A DNA stretch of 64,000 bases. Source: CALLVY01 sp937899855. GTDB taxonomy: Bacteria > Bacteroidota > Bacteroidia > Chitinophagales > Saprospiraceae. Location of the stretch: contig JBCBQC010000001.1 in NCBI GenBank assembly GCA_039820405.1, positions 62,001 to 126,000 on the forward strand, read 5' to 3'. The notes below the pieces were generated by a model. The model saw nothing but the letters and a program-made list of their open reading frames with translations, had not been told where the DNA came from and ran no database searches. This document shows positions 24,019 to 33,786 of the stretch, in pieces (within the stretch, counting starts at the first letter, position 1; every line of letters starts with the position of its first letter). The position numbers and the translations under genes were made by a program.

Positions 24019-24564
24019 ATGCTCAGTGCGTTTAGCTCCTTTATCATGTGGCTAATCGGCTGGAAAGTGACCGGCCGTTATCCCCACGAAATTAAGAAAC
24101 TGGTGGTCATCGCCATCCCCCACACCTCCAATTGGGACTTTCCCCTGGGGCCCCTCTCCCGTTCGGTCATGAAGGCTAAGATCAAATTCGTAGGCAAAGC
24201 CTCCCTCTTCGATCCCCCCTTTGGCTTTATCTTCCGCTGGTTCGGTGGCATCCCCGTCGACCGCTCCAGAAGCAACAACTTTGTCGATGCCATGGTCGAT
24301 ATGTACCGCAATGCCGACCAATTGGCCGTTACCCTCGCCCCCGAAGGCACCCGCCAGAAGGTAGAAAAACTCAAAACCGGGTTTTACTACATCGCCCTCA
24401 AAGCCGGTATCCCTATCCTCCTGATCAAATTCGACTACAGCAAAAAGGAAATTGACTTTGGCGAAGTCTTTTGGCCCACCGGCGATATCGACCGCGATAT
24501 GGATTACCTGCGCGACTATTACCGCCACGTCAAAGGCAAAAACCCCGATCAAGGCTGGCCCTAA
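24019..24564 (+). CDS. 1-acyl-sn-glycerol-3-phosphate acyltransferase-like protein
   Basis: A 181-residue PlsC-type acyltransferase. The catalytic HX4D block is 'IPHTSNWDFPLGPL' (His-Thr-Ser-Asn-Trp-Asp), followed by 'GKASLFDPPFGFIFRWFGGIPVDRS' (block II) and 'LAPEGTRQ' (block III, EGTR). It is shorter than standard PlsC (~240) and lacks a strong N-terminal anchor apart from 'FSSFIMWLIGWKVTG', matching the short Bacteroidota form. The start is ATG 24019; an earlier TTG in frame would add ten basic residues and is less likely. It probably acylates lysophosphatidic acid or a related lipid at the inner membrane. It stands alone, with 128 bases to the next gene. Confidence 0.85.
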   Translation: MLSAFSSFIMWLIGWKVTGRYPHEIKKLVVIAIPHTSNWDFPLGPLSRSVMKAKIKFVGKASLFDPPFGFIFRWFGGIPVDRSRSNNFVDAMVDMYRNADQLAVTLAPEGTRQKVEKLKTGFYYIALKAGIPILLIKFDYSKKEIDFGEVFWPTGDIDRDMDYLRDYYRHVKGKNPDQGWP

Positions 24565-24693
24565 CCCCCCCTTTCCTCCCCATCGATCACCAGCGGCGAT
24601 TATCGATTTTTTGGGTACCCCTTCAACTTTAAACCACTATTCCCGTCTATTATAGCGTATAAAACCATTTTTCTGTACTAATTCCTCAACCTA

Positions 24694-25554
24694 ATGAAGT
24701 TAAGATTTACCTACACTGCTTTCGGTTTGTGCCTACTGGCCTTCCTCTTTTCCAGCAATTCCGGTGGCCGGGCCGCCGCCGCCAATTCGGGCAATACGGG
24801 CGCCCCCGGTGACGCCGCCGCTACCTGCATTTCCTGCCACGGCAACAGCCCCTCCATCGACGTCGCCCTCCGCATCGAAATCCTCGACGATCAGGGGCAA
24901 TCCATTACCGATGATGGCTACCTGCCCAATACCGTCTACGATGTAGTCGTCACCGTCGATGTCCTGCAGGGCAGCCCCGTGGGCTACGGCTTTCAGATGG
25001 TAGCCCTCAATGCCGCCGAAGGCCAAAACGGCGATCCGATCAACACCTGGTCCCTACCCGCCGACAATGTCCAGATCATCAACACCTCCAATGGCCGGAC
25101 CTACGCCGAACACCGGGGCGTACTCGCCAATAACGTCTTCCGCACCAAATGGACGGCTCCCGCCGAGGGGGCGGGAACCGTGACCTTCTATTCCTGCGGC
25201 AACGGCGTCAATGGCAACGGGCAAACCGGCGGCGACAATGCCGCCTGCGCGACCCTGATCCTCGAAGAAGCCGTGACGACCAGCCTGCCCTCCTTCGCCA
25301 ACGCCGTCGAGCTCGAGCTTTTCCCCAACCCCGCCACCGATCTGCTCCAATTGCGGATCGACAGCCCCCGAGCGGGCAACTACCGGGTGCTGCTCACGGA
25401 CCTCCTCGGCCGACGGGTACACGAGTCGGTGCTGCCGGTACCCGCGGGCAGCCACCCGCAAGCCATCCCCGTCGATCACCTGGCGAGTGGCAACTACACG
25501 CTCCAACTGATCGGTGACGACGTGCAAGTGACGCGCTCCCTAATCATTCAGTAA
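24694..25554 (+). CDS. Choice-of-anchor V (Reeler-like) protein with T9SS sorting domain
   Basis: A 286-residue secreted protein. A signal peptide (MKLRFTYTAFGLCLLAFLFSS) leads to 'NTGAPGDAAATCISCHG', the CxxCH-containing start seen in the choice-of-anchor V family, and a Reeler-like beta-domain to residue ~195 ('PNTVYDVVVTVDVLQGSPVGYGFQMVAL'). Residues ~205-286 ('LELFPNPATDLLQLRI ... GNYTLQLIGDDVQVTRSLIIQ') are a type IX secretion sorting domain. The single CxxCH is standard for this family and does not by itself make it a cytochrome. The function is unknown; surface adhesion or binding is the usual guess. A 13-bp-stem hairpin lies 20 bases after the stop. Confidence 0.87.
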   Translation: MKLRFTYTAFGLCLLAFLFSSNSGGRAAAANSGNTGAPGDAAATCISCHGNSPSIDVALRIEILDDQGQSITDDGYLPNTVYDVVVTVDVLQGSPVGYGFQMVALNAAEGQNGDPINTWSLPADNVQIINTSNGRTYAEHRGVLANNVFRTKWTAPAEGAGTVTFYSCGNGVNGNGQTGGDNAACATLILEEAVTTSLPSFANAVELELFPNPATDLLQLRIDSPRAGNYRVLLTDLLGRRVHESVLPVPAGSHPQAIPVDHLASGNYTLQLIGDDVQVTRSLIIQ

Positions 25555-25574
25555 GCAACTATAAAATGGAATCC

Positions 25575-25604
25575 GTAGCGGACACTTTTGGAAGTGTCCG
25601 CTAC
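25575..25604 (+). terminator. Hairpin terminator between the anchor V gene and ligA
   Basis: A perfect 13-bp stem (GTAGCGGACACTT at 25575-25587, AAGTGTCCGCTAC at 25592-25604) with a four-base loop. No long T run follows on either strand. It lies 41 bases before the ATG of ligA, so a role in the ligA leader is also possible. Confidence 0.6.
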
Positions 25605-25644
25605 TTATGCCTATTTTTACACGCCTAGAAATAGCCAAGCAAAG

Positions 25645-27771
25645 ATGTATACTCCCGACCGCCAACGCCAACTCTTCGAACGTTCCAAACAACTGCTTCA
25701 ACAGCAGGATAAAGTAGCTACCGACGCCGCTCGGCAAGAAGCCGCAGCACTTCACCAAGTCATCGTTTACCACGAATGGCGCTACTACGTCCTCAACGAT
25801 CCCGTCGTGAGCGATTACGAATACGACCAGCTGTACAAACGGCTCGAAGCACTGGAGGCTTGGTACCCGGAGCTGATCAGCCCCGATTCGCCCACCCAAC
25901 GGGTATCCAACGACCTGACCGAAGATTTCCCTTCGGTGGCGCACCTCGTGCCCATGCTCTCACTCGCCAATTCCTACAATGCGGAAGACCTGTTCGACTT
26001 TGATACCCAGGTCAAAAAGCTGTGTGGCTTGGACGCTGGGGTAGCGGTACAATACAACGTAGAGCCCAAATTTGACGGTGGCAGCATCGCCTTGGTTTAC
26101 GAAAACGACCGGCTGCTGCGGGCCGCAACGCGGGGCAACGGCGCCATGGGCGAAGACATTACCAGCAACGCTCGAACCATGAAATCGGTCCCACTGACGG
26201 CCGCTTTTTCTCAGCACCAGATCCACCGGGTCGAATTGCGGGGAGAGGTGGTCATTCGCAAAGACCGCTTCGAACGGATGAACGAAGAGCGGGCCGAGCG
26301 GGGTCAATCCCTGTTTGCCAACCCTCGCAATACCGCCACGGGTGGCTTGCGGATGAAAGACCCCAAGGAGGTGACCAATCGTGGTTTGGAGGCCTTTGTT
26401 TACCAACTTGGCTACGCGGTGAGTGAGGACGGCCAAGATCAACTGCCCCGGCGAATTACTCACCACGAAGGCATCGACTTGTTGGGAACCCTGGGTTTTA
26501 AAATCCCGCGGGAGGAGATGAAAGTCTGTCAAAACATCCAGGAGGTGGCCGACTTCTGTCGGGAATGGGAAGCCAAACGGGAGGCCTACCCCTACGAAAT
26601 CGACGGGATGGTCGTAAAGGTCGACAGCCTGGCCTTGCAGGATAAGTGTGGGTACACCAGCCACCACCCCCGCTGGGCCATTGCTTATAAATTCAAAGCC
26701 AAACAGGGGACGACCAAACTGCTCAACGTCGAGTACCAGGTGGGAAAAATTGGGTCGGTGACGCCGGTGGCCAAATTGGAACCGGTGACGGTGGCGGGCG
26801 TCAGCATCTCATCGGTATCGATGCACAACGAAGATTTTATCCGCAAGAAGGACCTGCGCCTGGGCGACACGGTACTGGTGGAGCGGGCGGGCGACGTGAT
26901 TCCCTACATCGTCAAGCCGCTGGAGGAACTGCGCAACGGCAGCGAGCGGAGAATTGTTTTTCCCAAAAAATGTCCGGTGTGCGAAACGGTCCTCACGCGA
27001 GCCAAGAACGAGGCCGCGTGGCGCTGCGACAATACGACCTGTGATGCACAGGTGGTACAGCGCATGATCCACCACATCTCCAAAGATGCCATGGACATCG
27101 ATGGCTTTGGCAAATCCTACGTCGAGCGTTTTCACGAATTGGGTTGGCTCAGAACCCTGGCCGACCTCTACCGCCTCCGCTACGATCACGTGGCCGGGCT
27201 CGATGGCTTTGGCGACAAATCGGCCCGCAACCTACTCGACGCGATCGAACGGGCCAAGCAAAACCCCATTTCGCGTTTTCTCTTTAGCCTCTCCATCCAC
27301 CACTTGGGAAAAAAGGCCTCCAAGCTACTGGCCGCCGAGATCGACCACGTCCTGGACCTGGCCCAATGGACGACGGAGGACTTTACCAACATCAAAGACA
27401 TCGGGCCGATCGTGGCGGAAAACGTCATCGCTTTTTTTGCCCAAGCCCCCAATATCGCCCTGCTGAAAGAATTGGAGCGCCTCGGCGTCAACCTCCGACA
27501 AACCGAGGCGGATCGCCCCCGGGCCGTATCGGCCGACGCCCCGCTGGCGGGGAAAACGATCTTGTTTACCGGCAGCCTGCAGCTGATGGGTAGAAAGGAA
27601 GCCCAGGAAAAAGCCGAAAAGGCCGGAGCCCGCAACATCAGCGCCGTGAGCTCCAAACTCAACATCCTGGTGGTGGGCGAAAAAGCGGGTTCCAAACTCA
27701 AAAAAGCCCAGGCGCTGGGAACGGTACAAATTTTGACAGAAGAAGAATTTGTTGCACTGATCGAAAACTAA
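25645..27771 (+). CDS. ligA: NAD-dependent DNA ligase
   Basis: A 708-residue LigA, which seals nicks during replication and repair using NAD+. Domains in order: Ia (1-~75, 'HEWRYYVLNDPVVSDYEYDQLYKRL' for NAD binding), the adenylation domain with the nucleotide-accepting lysine in 'EPKFDGGSIAL' (Lys142), 'ELRGEVV', the OB fold ('SVTPVAKLEPVTVAGVSISSVSMHN'), a four-cysteine zinc finger (CPVCETVL...WRCDNTTCDAQ), helix-hairpin-helix repeats, and a C-terminal BRCT domain (~620-700, 'LAGKTILFTGSLQLMGRKEAQEKAEKAG'). The first lysine motif reads KFDG instead of the usual KIDG/KLDG. ATG 25645 is used; an upstream TTG lies within the hairpin. Length is slightly above the common 670. Confidence 0.96.
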   Translation: MYTPDRQRQLFERSKQLLQQQDKVATDAARQEAAALHQVIVYHEWRYYVLNDPVVSDYEYDQLYKRLEALEAWYPELISPDSPTQRVSNDLTEDFPSVAHLVPMLSLANSYNAEDLFDFDTQVKKLCGLDAGVAVQYNVEPKFDGGSIALVYENDRLLRAATRGNGAMGEDITSNARTMKSVPLTAAFSQHQIHRVELRGEVVIRKDRFERMNEERAERGQSLFANPRNTATGGLRMKDPKEVTNRGLEAFVYQLGYAVSEDGQDQLPRRITHHEGIDLLGTLGFKIPREEMKVCQNIQEVADFCREWEAKREAYPYEIDGMVVKVDSLALQDKCGYTSHHPRWAIAYKFKAKQGTTKLLNVEYQVGKIGSVTPVAKLEPVTVAGVSISSVSMHNEDFIRKKDLRLGDTVLVERAGDVIPYIVKPLEELRNGSERRIVFPKKCPVCETVLTRAKNEAAWRCDNTTCDAQVVQRMIHHISKDAMDIDGFGKSYVERFHELGWLRTLADLYRLRYDHVAGLDGFGDKSARNLLDAIERAKQNPISRFLFSLSIHHLGKKASKLLAAEIDHVLDLAQWTTEDFTNIKDIGPIVAENVIAFFAQAPNIALLKELERLGVNLRQTEADRPRAVSADAPLAGKTILFTGSLQLMGRKEAQEKAEKAGARNISAVSSKLNILVVGEKAGSKLKKAQALGTVQILTEEEFVALIEN

Positions 27772-27878
27772 ACGTCCGCCTTTGTTATTTCCACTCCGGG
27801 ACTAGGGCCAGTGCCCACACCTTTTCACGAACCGATCGAAAAGCGGGCGTCGCGGCCCCTTCGAGCAAAAAGTATGCT

Positions 27879-29717
27879 ATGCCTTATCTGATCCCATTAC
27901 TCGCACTTCTTCTATTCCCCCTTTTCCCATTCGCCCAATCGCCCTCCCTAGTGCAAGATCCCTTCCTACTCCCAGCCGACAAAATCGTGGAACGGGGCAT
28001 CCAACGCATCACCCTCACCAGCCGCCCCCAAACCGCCAACAAATACTTGCTCCTCGACGAGGACTATTCCGTCGAGACCGTCGAGTTCGATCGGAGGGGC
28101 AATCGCACCCGGCGCTACCGCAAAGAGCTGGGGGAGTATGGCCTGCTGGGCGGAGAAGACGAAAGCCGTAACCTGCGATACGAGCAAGACAAAATTGTGT
28201 CGGAGGTACGGGAATTGAATGTACTGGGGGCCGTGCTGGGTTACCGCTACCTTTACGAGGACGGGCGTCTGGTGGAAAAAAAACGCGAGGCCATGGGCCT
28301 ACGACCCTACCGAGAATTGTACGAATACGACGAGGCGGGACGCCTGGCCAGAACCATCATGGTCAGCCGCTACGCCAGCATTGCGACCTTTGAGTACGAG
28401 GGTGACCGTCTCGTACAACGGAACTTTTTTTACGATGAAGACGACGAAGATCCCTACACCATCGCCTACTACCGCTACGACGAGCGCGACACCCTCCGCG
28501 AAGAAGCGAAAATTTTACAAGAGACGATGGACACCATCGAGCACCGGCTTTACAACGCCGACGGAAAGGTGACCTATCTCCGCGAACAACGCTACGCCAA
28601 CAGCCCCTTCGGCGGCGACCGAACCGAATATACCCACCAGGAGTACTACACCTACAACGAGCGGGGACAGCGACAGTCCGTTCGCTTTACCCCCCCCGAA
28701 CACGTTCCCTTTCCCGATTCGATGCGCTTCGAAGAGATCAACTACTTTTACGAAAATGACTTGCTCAGTCAGGTCGATTCCTTTTACCAAAGCCACCGCT
28801 ACCACCGCGACGCGCGGGGACAGTTGGAATTTGTCGTCAGTACCGACCGCTACTGGGGCGATACCGTGGCCATCGACCACTACGAGTTCGACGACGCCGG
28901 ACGCCTCACCATGGTTTACCACCGCAACTACCTCGAAGAGCCGAGGGCGCAACCCAAGCAGGACGACCCGGTCGAGCGACACCTCAACTGGATGTACTAT
29001 CAAGATCCCTACGACCGCGAACACAGCATCGCAGCGCGGGGCTACGACGAACGGGGCCGCCTGCTCCACGAAAGCCAGTTGCGCGTGCTGACCAAGGAGC
29101 GCTGCAATGTCATCCACGAACATTTTCCCTACTACGGCAAAGTGGCCCAGTACTGCGACATCAACGCCCGCAACCTACCCAGCTACGTTCCCACCGAGGT
29201 TTTTGAGTACTACCTCAACGGCAATCGGGACACGATCAAGACCTTGGACAGCTACGGCAATCACGATGGATCGACGGTACTGTCCGTGTTGGATACCCTG
29301 ATCTATCAGGACGGGCGGATAATCTCCTTACTGCGGGTGGGTCGGGATCAGAATTGGGACCGCGCCAGTGAGCGGTATTGGATCTACGATGGGGCGGATC
29401 AATTGCAGGAGATTTATCAGACTCACTGGTTGGGAGAAGAACTGGATACACTGAATCGACAGCAGTTTTTTTACGAAGGGGAAAGTCTGGTCCGCACGGT
29501 ATACTCGGGCTGGAACGAACGGAAGGTCGCCGTGGAGTACGGCCCCGACCAGCGCATCGTACGCAAGCTCATTTACGATCAGTACGGGAAAGAGGTCCGC
29601 CAGGAATTGGACTACCGCTACGACGACCAGGGCTTGCTGATCGCCGTGGACCGCCACCAGCTGGGGAAGTACGATGAGGAATGGGAATCCTTACGCTACG
29701 AGTACGAATATTGGTGA
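27879..29717 (+). CDS. Secreted YD-repeat-like protein, copy 1
   Basis: A 612-residue exported protein with a signal peptide (MPYLIPLLALLLFPLFPFAQ). Nearly the whole mature part consists of irregular beta-strand repeats around 'YEYDEAGRLARTI', 'FEYEGDRLVQRNFF', 'YYRYDERDTLREEA', 'YHRDARGQLEFVV' and 'YRYDDQGLLIAVD', which resemble the YD (Tyr-Asp) repeats of RHS proteins but are more widely spaced. No toxin or protease domain is fused. The function is unknown. It is followed after 55 bases by a clear paralogue with the same layout, so the two arose by tandem duplication and are probably co-transcribed. Confidence 0.82.
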   Translation: MPYLIPLLALLLFPLFPFAQSPSLVQDPFLLPADKIVERGIQRITLTSRPQTANKYLLLDEDYSVETVEFDRRGNRTRRYRKELGEYGLLGGEDESRNLRYEQDKIVSEVRELNVLGAVLGYRYLYEDGRLVEKKREAMGLRPYRELYEYDEAGRLARTIMVSRYASIATFEYEGDRLVQRNFFYDEDDEDPYTIAYYRYDERDTLREEAKILQETMDTIEHRLYNADGKVTYLREQRYANSPFGGDRTEYTHQEYYTYNERGQRQSVRFTPPEHVPFPDSMRFEEINYFYENDLLSQVDSFYQSHRYHRDARGQLEFVVSTDRYWGDTVAIDHYEFDDAGRLTMVYHRNYLEEPRAQPKQDDPVERHLNWMYYQDPYDREHSIAARGYDERGRLLHESQLRVLTKERCNVIHEHFPYYGKVAQYCDINARNLPSYVPTEVFEYYLNGNRDTIKTLDSYGNHDGSTVLSVLDTLIYQDGRIISLLRVGRDQNWDRASERYWIYDGADQLQEIYQTHWLGEELDTLNRQQFFYEGESLVRTVYSGWNERKVAVEYGPDQRIVRKLIYDQYGKEVRQELDYRYDDQGLLIAVDRHQLGKYDEEWESLRYEYEYW

Positions 29718-29772
29718 TCTGCTCCACCCCGTCGCCAAGCCCATTCCACATTAGCTCTCTAAGCACCGCGCC

Positions 29773-31545
29773 ATGCTTTATCCCCTGATCCCCTTTTTGA
29801 CCCTGCTGTGCTACGGCACACTGTTTTCCCAAATCCCGCCCCAGGAACCCGACCCCTTCCAAATCCCGGCCGATACCCTCCAAAAACGGGGCATTCGGAG
29901 CATTACACTAAGCCCCACCACGCCACGGCCAGCGGCCTCCCCCTTCCCCGCCGAAGGCCATTTCGTCGAGCGGGCCGAATACAACCGGCGCGGCCACCAA
30001 CTGCGACGCTCGCGTTTGGAATACGGCCGGTATGGGGTGGAAGGTGGCTGGGAAGAAAGCCGCCGCTTCCGCCACGATGACGAGCAGCTCGTCGAAGAAA
30101 ATCGCGAAGTATACGACATCAGTGGTATCGTGGGCTGTCGTTATAGCTATGAGGGAGCGCAACTGGTGGAGGAAAAAAGCGAGTCCCTGGCCGATGGCAA
30201 GCGCTGGACCTTTTACGAATACGATGCCGAAGGACGACTCGCCAAGGTCAGTTTTGGCATCCGCAATCCCCGCGTCGAGACCTACCACTACGAGGGCCTG
30301 CGTTTGGTCCGTCAAGACTTTTTTGACCTCGAAGAAAACGAAGAACCGGACTACCGCACCTTCTACCGCTACGACGAACGGGATACGCTGCGCGAAGTCC
30401 TGGAAATTACCTCGCGTAAGGGCGACACCACGGTCTGGAAAAAATACAATCCCAAGGGAAAAATCCACTACCTCCGCAAACGGAGCTATTCCTCGGCCTC
30501 CCTCAATTGGAGCGACCGCCGCAAGCCCTTTTGGTACGAAGCGTTTTACACCTACGACGCGCAGGGGAGACGCCAGTCCGTTCGCTTCACCCCGCCCGAG
30601 TACGCCCACAGCCCCCTCCCCGATTCGCTGCGCTTCGCCACCATCGACTACCATTACGACGGCGAGCTCCTCCAACGGGTCGATTCTTTCTACCTACGCC
30701 AGCGCTACCAACGCGATGCACAAGGACGAATCGAACGCATCGTTCACACCATGATTCCCTCGGGCGATACGGCCTTTGTGGACCACTACTCCTACGATCG
30801 AGCCCAGCGCCTGAGTAGCATCTACCGGCGGGACTACGTCCAGCTGTTGCACAATAGGCTGAATCGAGCGTACGACGAAGAGGGGCGGCTGATCGCGGAG
30901 TCGGAATACCGGTTTTTTATCCAAAGCCGTTGTCGCCAAGTCCACGAATCCGAGCCCCGGGGCGGTCGAATTACCCAGTACTGCGACGTCAACCCCCGCC
31001 GATTGCCCGCCGATGTTCCCTACGAGCGCCGGGAATACGTGCTCAACGCGCAGCGCGATACCATTTACCTCCAACGCAGCCACGGCGATCCCGATGGTTC
31101 GATTCGCCTGGCGGATCAAGATACCTTGGTGTACCGCGCCGGCCGCTTACACTACCGCGATCGCCTGGCCAAATCCCTGGGCTGGGACCGGGCCGTCCGA
31201 CAAGGGCTGGATTACGATGCGGCGGGCCAGCTCCGAACCATCAGCGAAAGCTACCTCAAAGGGGACGGCCGCGATACCTTACGGCGCCGGGAATTGGTGT
31301 ACGAAGCGGGAGCCTTGGTGCAAATGCTGGTGTGGCAGCGGGACAAGAAGGAGTGGGAAATCCACTACGACGACGCCCGGCGCATTCGGCGGCGCCTCCT
31401 TTACGATCGGCAGGGAGCAGCGGTACAACGGGAGTGGAGCTACCGCTACGATCCAAGGGGCTTGTTGATCGAAGTCACCCAAGCGGACCTGGAGTCTGGC
31501 GATAAAAAACTGGAAGTGTTGCGATACCAATACGATTATTGGTAA
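29773..31545 (+). CDS. Secreted YD-repeat-like protein, copy 2
   Basis: A 590-residue paralogue of the upstream gene, with its own signal peptide (MLYPLIPFLTLLCYGTLFSQ). The two share many blocks, for example 'FYRYDERDTLREV', 'RRQSVRFTPPEYA' (copy 1: RQSVRFTPPEHV), 'QRVDSFYLRQRYQRDAQGR' and the C-terminal 'RYDPRGLLIEV...LRYQYDYW' (copy 1: LRYEYEYW). Divergence is substantial in the loops, so the duplication is not recent. Like copy 1 it has no recognisable enzymatic domain. The aldo/keto reductase gene starts 27 bases later but looks functionally unrelated. Confidence 0.82.
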   Translation: MLYPLIPFLTLLCYGTLFSQIPPQEPDPFQIPADTLQKRGIRSITLSPTTPRPAASPFPAEGHFVERAEYNRRGHQLRRSRLEYGRYGVEGGWEESRRFRHDDEQLVEENREVYDISGIVGCRYSYEGAQLVEEKSESLADGKRWTFYEYDAEGRLAKVSFGIRNPRVETYHYEGLRLVRQDFFDLEENEEPDYRTFYRYDERDTLREVLEITSRKGDTTVWKKYNPKGKIHYLRKRSYSSASLNWSDRRKPFWYEAFYTYDAQGRRQSVRFTPPEYAHSPLPDSLRFATIDYHYDGELLQRVDSFYLRQRYQRDAQGRIERIVHTMIPSGDTAFVDHYSYDRAQRLSSIYRRDYVQLLHNRLNRAYDEEGRLIAESEYRFFIQSRCRQVHESEPRGGRITQYCDVNPRRLPADVPYERREYVLNAQRDTIYLQRSHGDPDGSIRLADQDTLVYRAGRLHYRDRLAKSLGWDRAVRQGLDYDAAGQLRTISESYLKGDGRDTLRRRELVYEAGALVQMLVWQRDKKEWEIHYDDARRIRRRLLYDRQGAAVQREWSYRYDPRGLLIEVTQADLESGDKKLEVLRYQYDYW

Positions 31546-31572
31546 ATTGAAGCCGGACCAAAAAACGTCTCC

Positions 31573-32580
31573 ATGCGATACCACCCCATCGGCCAAAGTG
31601 GCCTCATTAGTGCAAACCTCACCCTGGGTACGATGATCTTTGGCGAAAACTCGGGACGCTCTACCCCCGAAGCCGACGCCCTCCGTATGATTGATGCCTA
31701 CCTCGATGCCGGTGGCAACCACCTCGATACAGCCAACGTCTACGCCGAAGGCCGATCCGAGGAAATCGTCGGAAAAGCCCTGCGCGGAAAGCGCCACGAG
31801 GTACTGATCGCTACCAAGGCACGGTTTCCCACCGGCAGCCATCCCAATGCCGTCGGTCTCTCGCGCCTCCACCTCATCGACAGCGTCGAACGCAGTTTGG
31901 AACGCCTACAAACCGATTACATCGACCTGTTTTACCTCCACTGTTGGGACCCCATTACCCCCATCGAAGAGACGCTCCGCGCCCTGGAAGATCTGATCCG
32001 GAGTGGCAAGGTACGTTACCTCGGCTTGTCCAATTTCAAGGCCTGGCAGGTCATGAAGGCGCAGGGATGCTGCGACCAGCTGCTACTGAACCGTTTTATC
32101 GCCGGGCAGTACCAGTACAGTTTGGTGAAGCGTGATGTGGAATACGAATTTTTTGATTTGTTCGCCAGTGAAGGGATGGGCTTGTTGCCCTGGGGCCCAT
32201 TGGGTGGTGGCTTTTTGACGGGGAAATACCGCCGGGGAGCGGAAGGCGAAGGCCGGATTGCCCATACCGCCGACCACACCGAGGAAGCTTGGCAACGCCG
32301 CGATACCGAACAAAACTGGCAAATTCTCGACGTGGTAAAGGAACTGGCGGAACGACACAAAACCACGGTAACCGCCGTCGCCTTGGCCTGGATCCTTCAA
32401 CAGCCCGTAGTACCTTCGGTGATTTTGGGTGCGCGTACCCAAGCGCAATTGGAAGACAATCTGCGGGCCAACGAGGTGACTCTGAGCGCGGAGGAAATCG
32501 AGCAGCTCCATGCCGTCAGCCAATTGCCCGAGCTGTACCCCTACCGGATGATCGAGGCCTACGGGAAGCGGGAACTTTAA
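31573..32580 (+). CDS. Aldo/keto reductase
   Basis: A 335-residue cytoplasmic NADPH-dependent oxidoreductase with a TIM barrel. The catalytic tetrad is visible: Asp in 'GGNHLDTANVYAEGRSEEIVGKAL', Tyr in NVYAEG, Lys in 'VLIATKARFP' and His in 'FYLHCWDP'. The C-terminal cofactor segment 'VPSVILGARTQAQLEDNLRANE' binds the 2'-phosphate of NADPH. It resembles the YajO/Tas-like group acting on aldehydes and sugars; the substrate is not predictable. It ends three bases before the convergent hypothetical gene. Confidence 0.92.
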   Translation: MRYHPIGQSGLISANLTLGTMIFGENSGRSTPEADALRMIDAYLDAGGNHLDTANVYAEGRSEEIVGKALRGKRHEVLIATKARFPTGSHPNAVGLSRLHLIDSVERSLERLQTDYIDLFYLHCWDPITPIEETLRALEDLIRSGKVRYLGLSNFKAWQVMKAQGCCDQLLLNRFIAGQYQYSLVKRDVEYEFFDLFASEGMGLLPWGPLGGGFLTGKYRRGAEGEGRIAHTADHTEEAWQRRDTEQNWQILDVVKELAERHKTTVTAVALAWILQQPVVPSVILGARTQAQLEDNLRANEVTLSAEEIEQLHAVSQLPELYPYRMIEAYGKREL

Positions 32581-32583
32581 ACC

Positions 32584-33699
32584 TTAGCGTTGGTCTTGGG
32601 TGGCCGCACTGATGTACCAAATCTTCGTCCGCGGATTTTGGGGATCGCGTTCTTGACGGTACTGGTGGAGTAAGTTGCCCCGCCCGCTTAGAATCGCCTC
32701 GATCCGTTCCTCATCCAATAAGTAAGCCTGCCCCCGGGTCGCGTCAAAAACGTAGGCCCGTTTGGCGGGCGTTTCGTTGACCAAGGTTCCCACGGAACTG
32801 CCAACCAATTGATAAGCACTCTCCCGACCGATAAATGGACAGTAATCGCCCAGCGAGTGTAGGGGAGAAAAGGAAGCGTGCTGAAACACCAACCAATTGT
32901 TGATGTACACCCGCTCACCATCACAAAATCCCCAAATGCTTTTGGAGAGGTCCTTGGCTTTGATCCGATCGCCAAGCCCTTTAAACTGAACTTCGCGTTT
33001 GTCGATAATGTCGCGCTCGGGATTGCCCTTGATGCGGATGGTACCTCCCTTTACAGAAGGTTGGTTTTGGCGAAATTCTCGGAAGCTGAGGTAGATGCCG
33101 GCTTGGAGTGGCTTGGGTTGGGCGATGTGGAGGGACCGGCCTTCGGCGAGGATTTCGGCCCGGCTCTGCCAGGGGCCCGTCGTCGAAGACCAATCACTGG
33201 TCTGGAGTTCCGCAACGGCCTGTTGAAAAACGCGCTTGGCATTTTGTTGCTGCGTCTTGCGCGGGTTGCTCCCCAAATTTTCCTGATACTGGTTTACTCG
33301 TAGGATTTTTTGATACCGATCGCCCCGGATGCGGTAAAAATCAAACAGCGCCGTCAGTTGGGCCAGATCGCTGGATTTTTCTCCATCGTACATCCAAAAT
33401 TCCCGGACCACCATCCCCACTTGTTGCCCACCCGAATAGTCGTACAGCGAACGGAGCAATTGATCAATCCCCCCTTCCAGCCCCCCAGCAAAACGCACCG
33501 GAATACCGCACCCCAACTTGGCGTCAAACAGGTAGCCACAATGGGATCGATCCAAACGGGCATCGATGATTTGGCTGATGGAAAAATCTAAGCTTTTGGT
33601 AGCGGAGCCGACCTTGAAGTGCAGGTCGTAGTGATCTTGAGCCCTGCCTTTCCCCACGAGAAACAGCAAGAGCAGCGTGCAAGACAGGAGTCGAGACAT
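32584..33699 (-). CDS. Hypothetical secreted protein, 371 aa
   Basis: An exported protein with a signal peptide (MSRLLSCTLLLLFLVGKGRAQ). I do not recognise a domain. The mature part begins 'HYDLHFKVGSATKSLDFSISQIIDARLDRSHCGYLF' and has two Cys early on (about residues 54 and 64). Later segments ('SIWGFCDGERVYINNWLVFQHASFSPLHSLGDYCPFIG' and 'VFDATRGQAYLLDEERIEAIL') look like a mixed alpha/beta domain. It is transcribed alone, convergent with the aldo/keto reductase and with the mnmG gene 87 bases upstream in the same direction. Confidence 0.78.
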   Translation of the reverse strand: MSRLLSCTLLLLFLVGKGRAQDHYDLHFKVGSATKSLDFSISQIIDARLDRSHCGYLFDAKLGCGIPVRFAGGLEGGIDQLLRSLYDYSGGQQVGMVVREFWMYDGEKSSDLAQLTALFDFYRIRGDRYQKILRVNQYQENLGSNPRKTQQQNAKRVFQQAVAELQTSDWSSTTGPWQSRAEILAEGRSLHIAQPKPLQAGIYLSFREFRQNQPSVKGGTIRIKGNPERDIIDKREVQFKGLGDRIKAKDLSKSIWGFCDGERVYINNWLVFQHASFSPLHSLGDYCPFIGRESAYQLVGSSVGTLVNETPAKRAYVFDATRGQAYLLDEERIEAILSGRGNLLHQYRQERDPQNPRTKIWYISAATQDQR

Positions 33700-33786
33700 C
33701 GTGCGTTGAGTTGATGAGCGATTGTTATGGTGGGGAGATTACTGTTACACTCGCAATTTTTTTGCCAAAAGCTCGATTTTAGGTCT

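Noticed and set aside
24820..24850. CISCHG could be a c-type heme site, making the 24694 product a cytochrome.
   Set aside because: This motif is part of the normal start of the choice-of-anchor V family, and no distal methionine or second heme site is evident.
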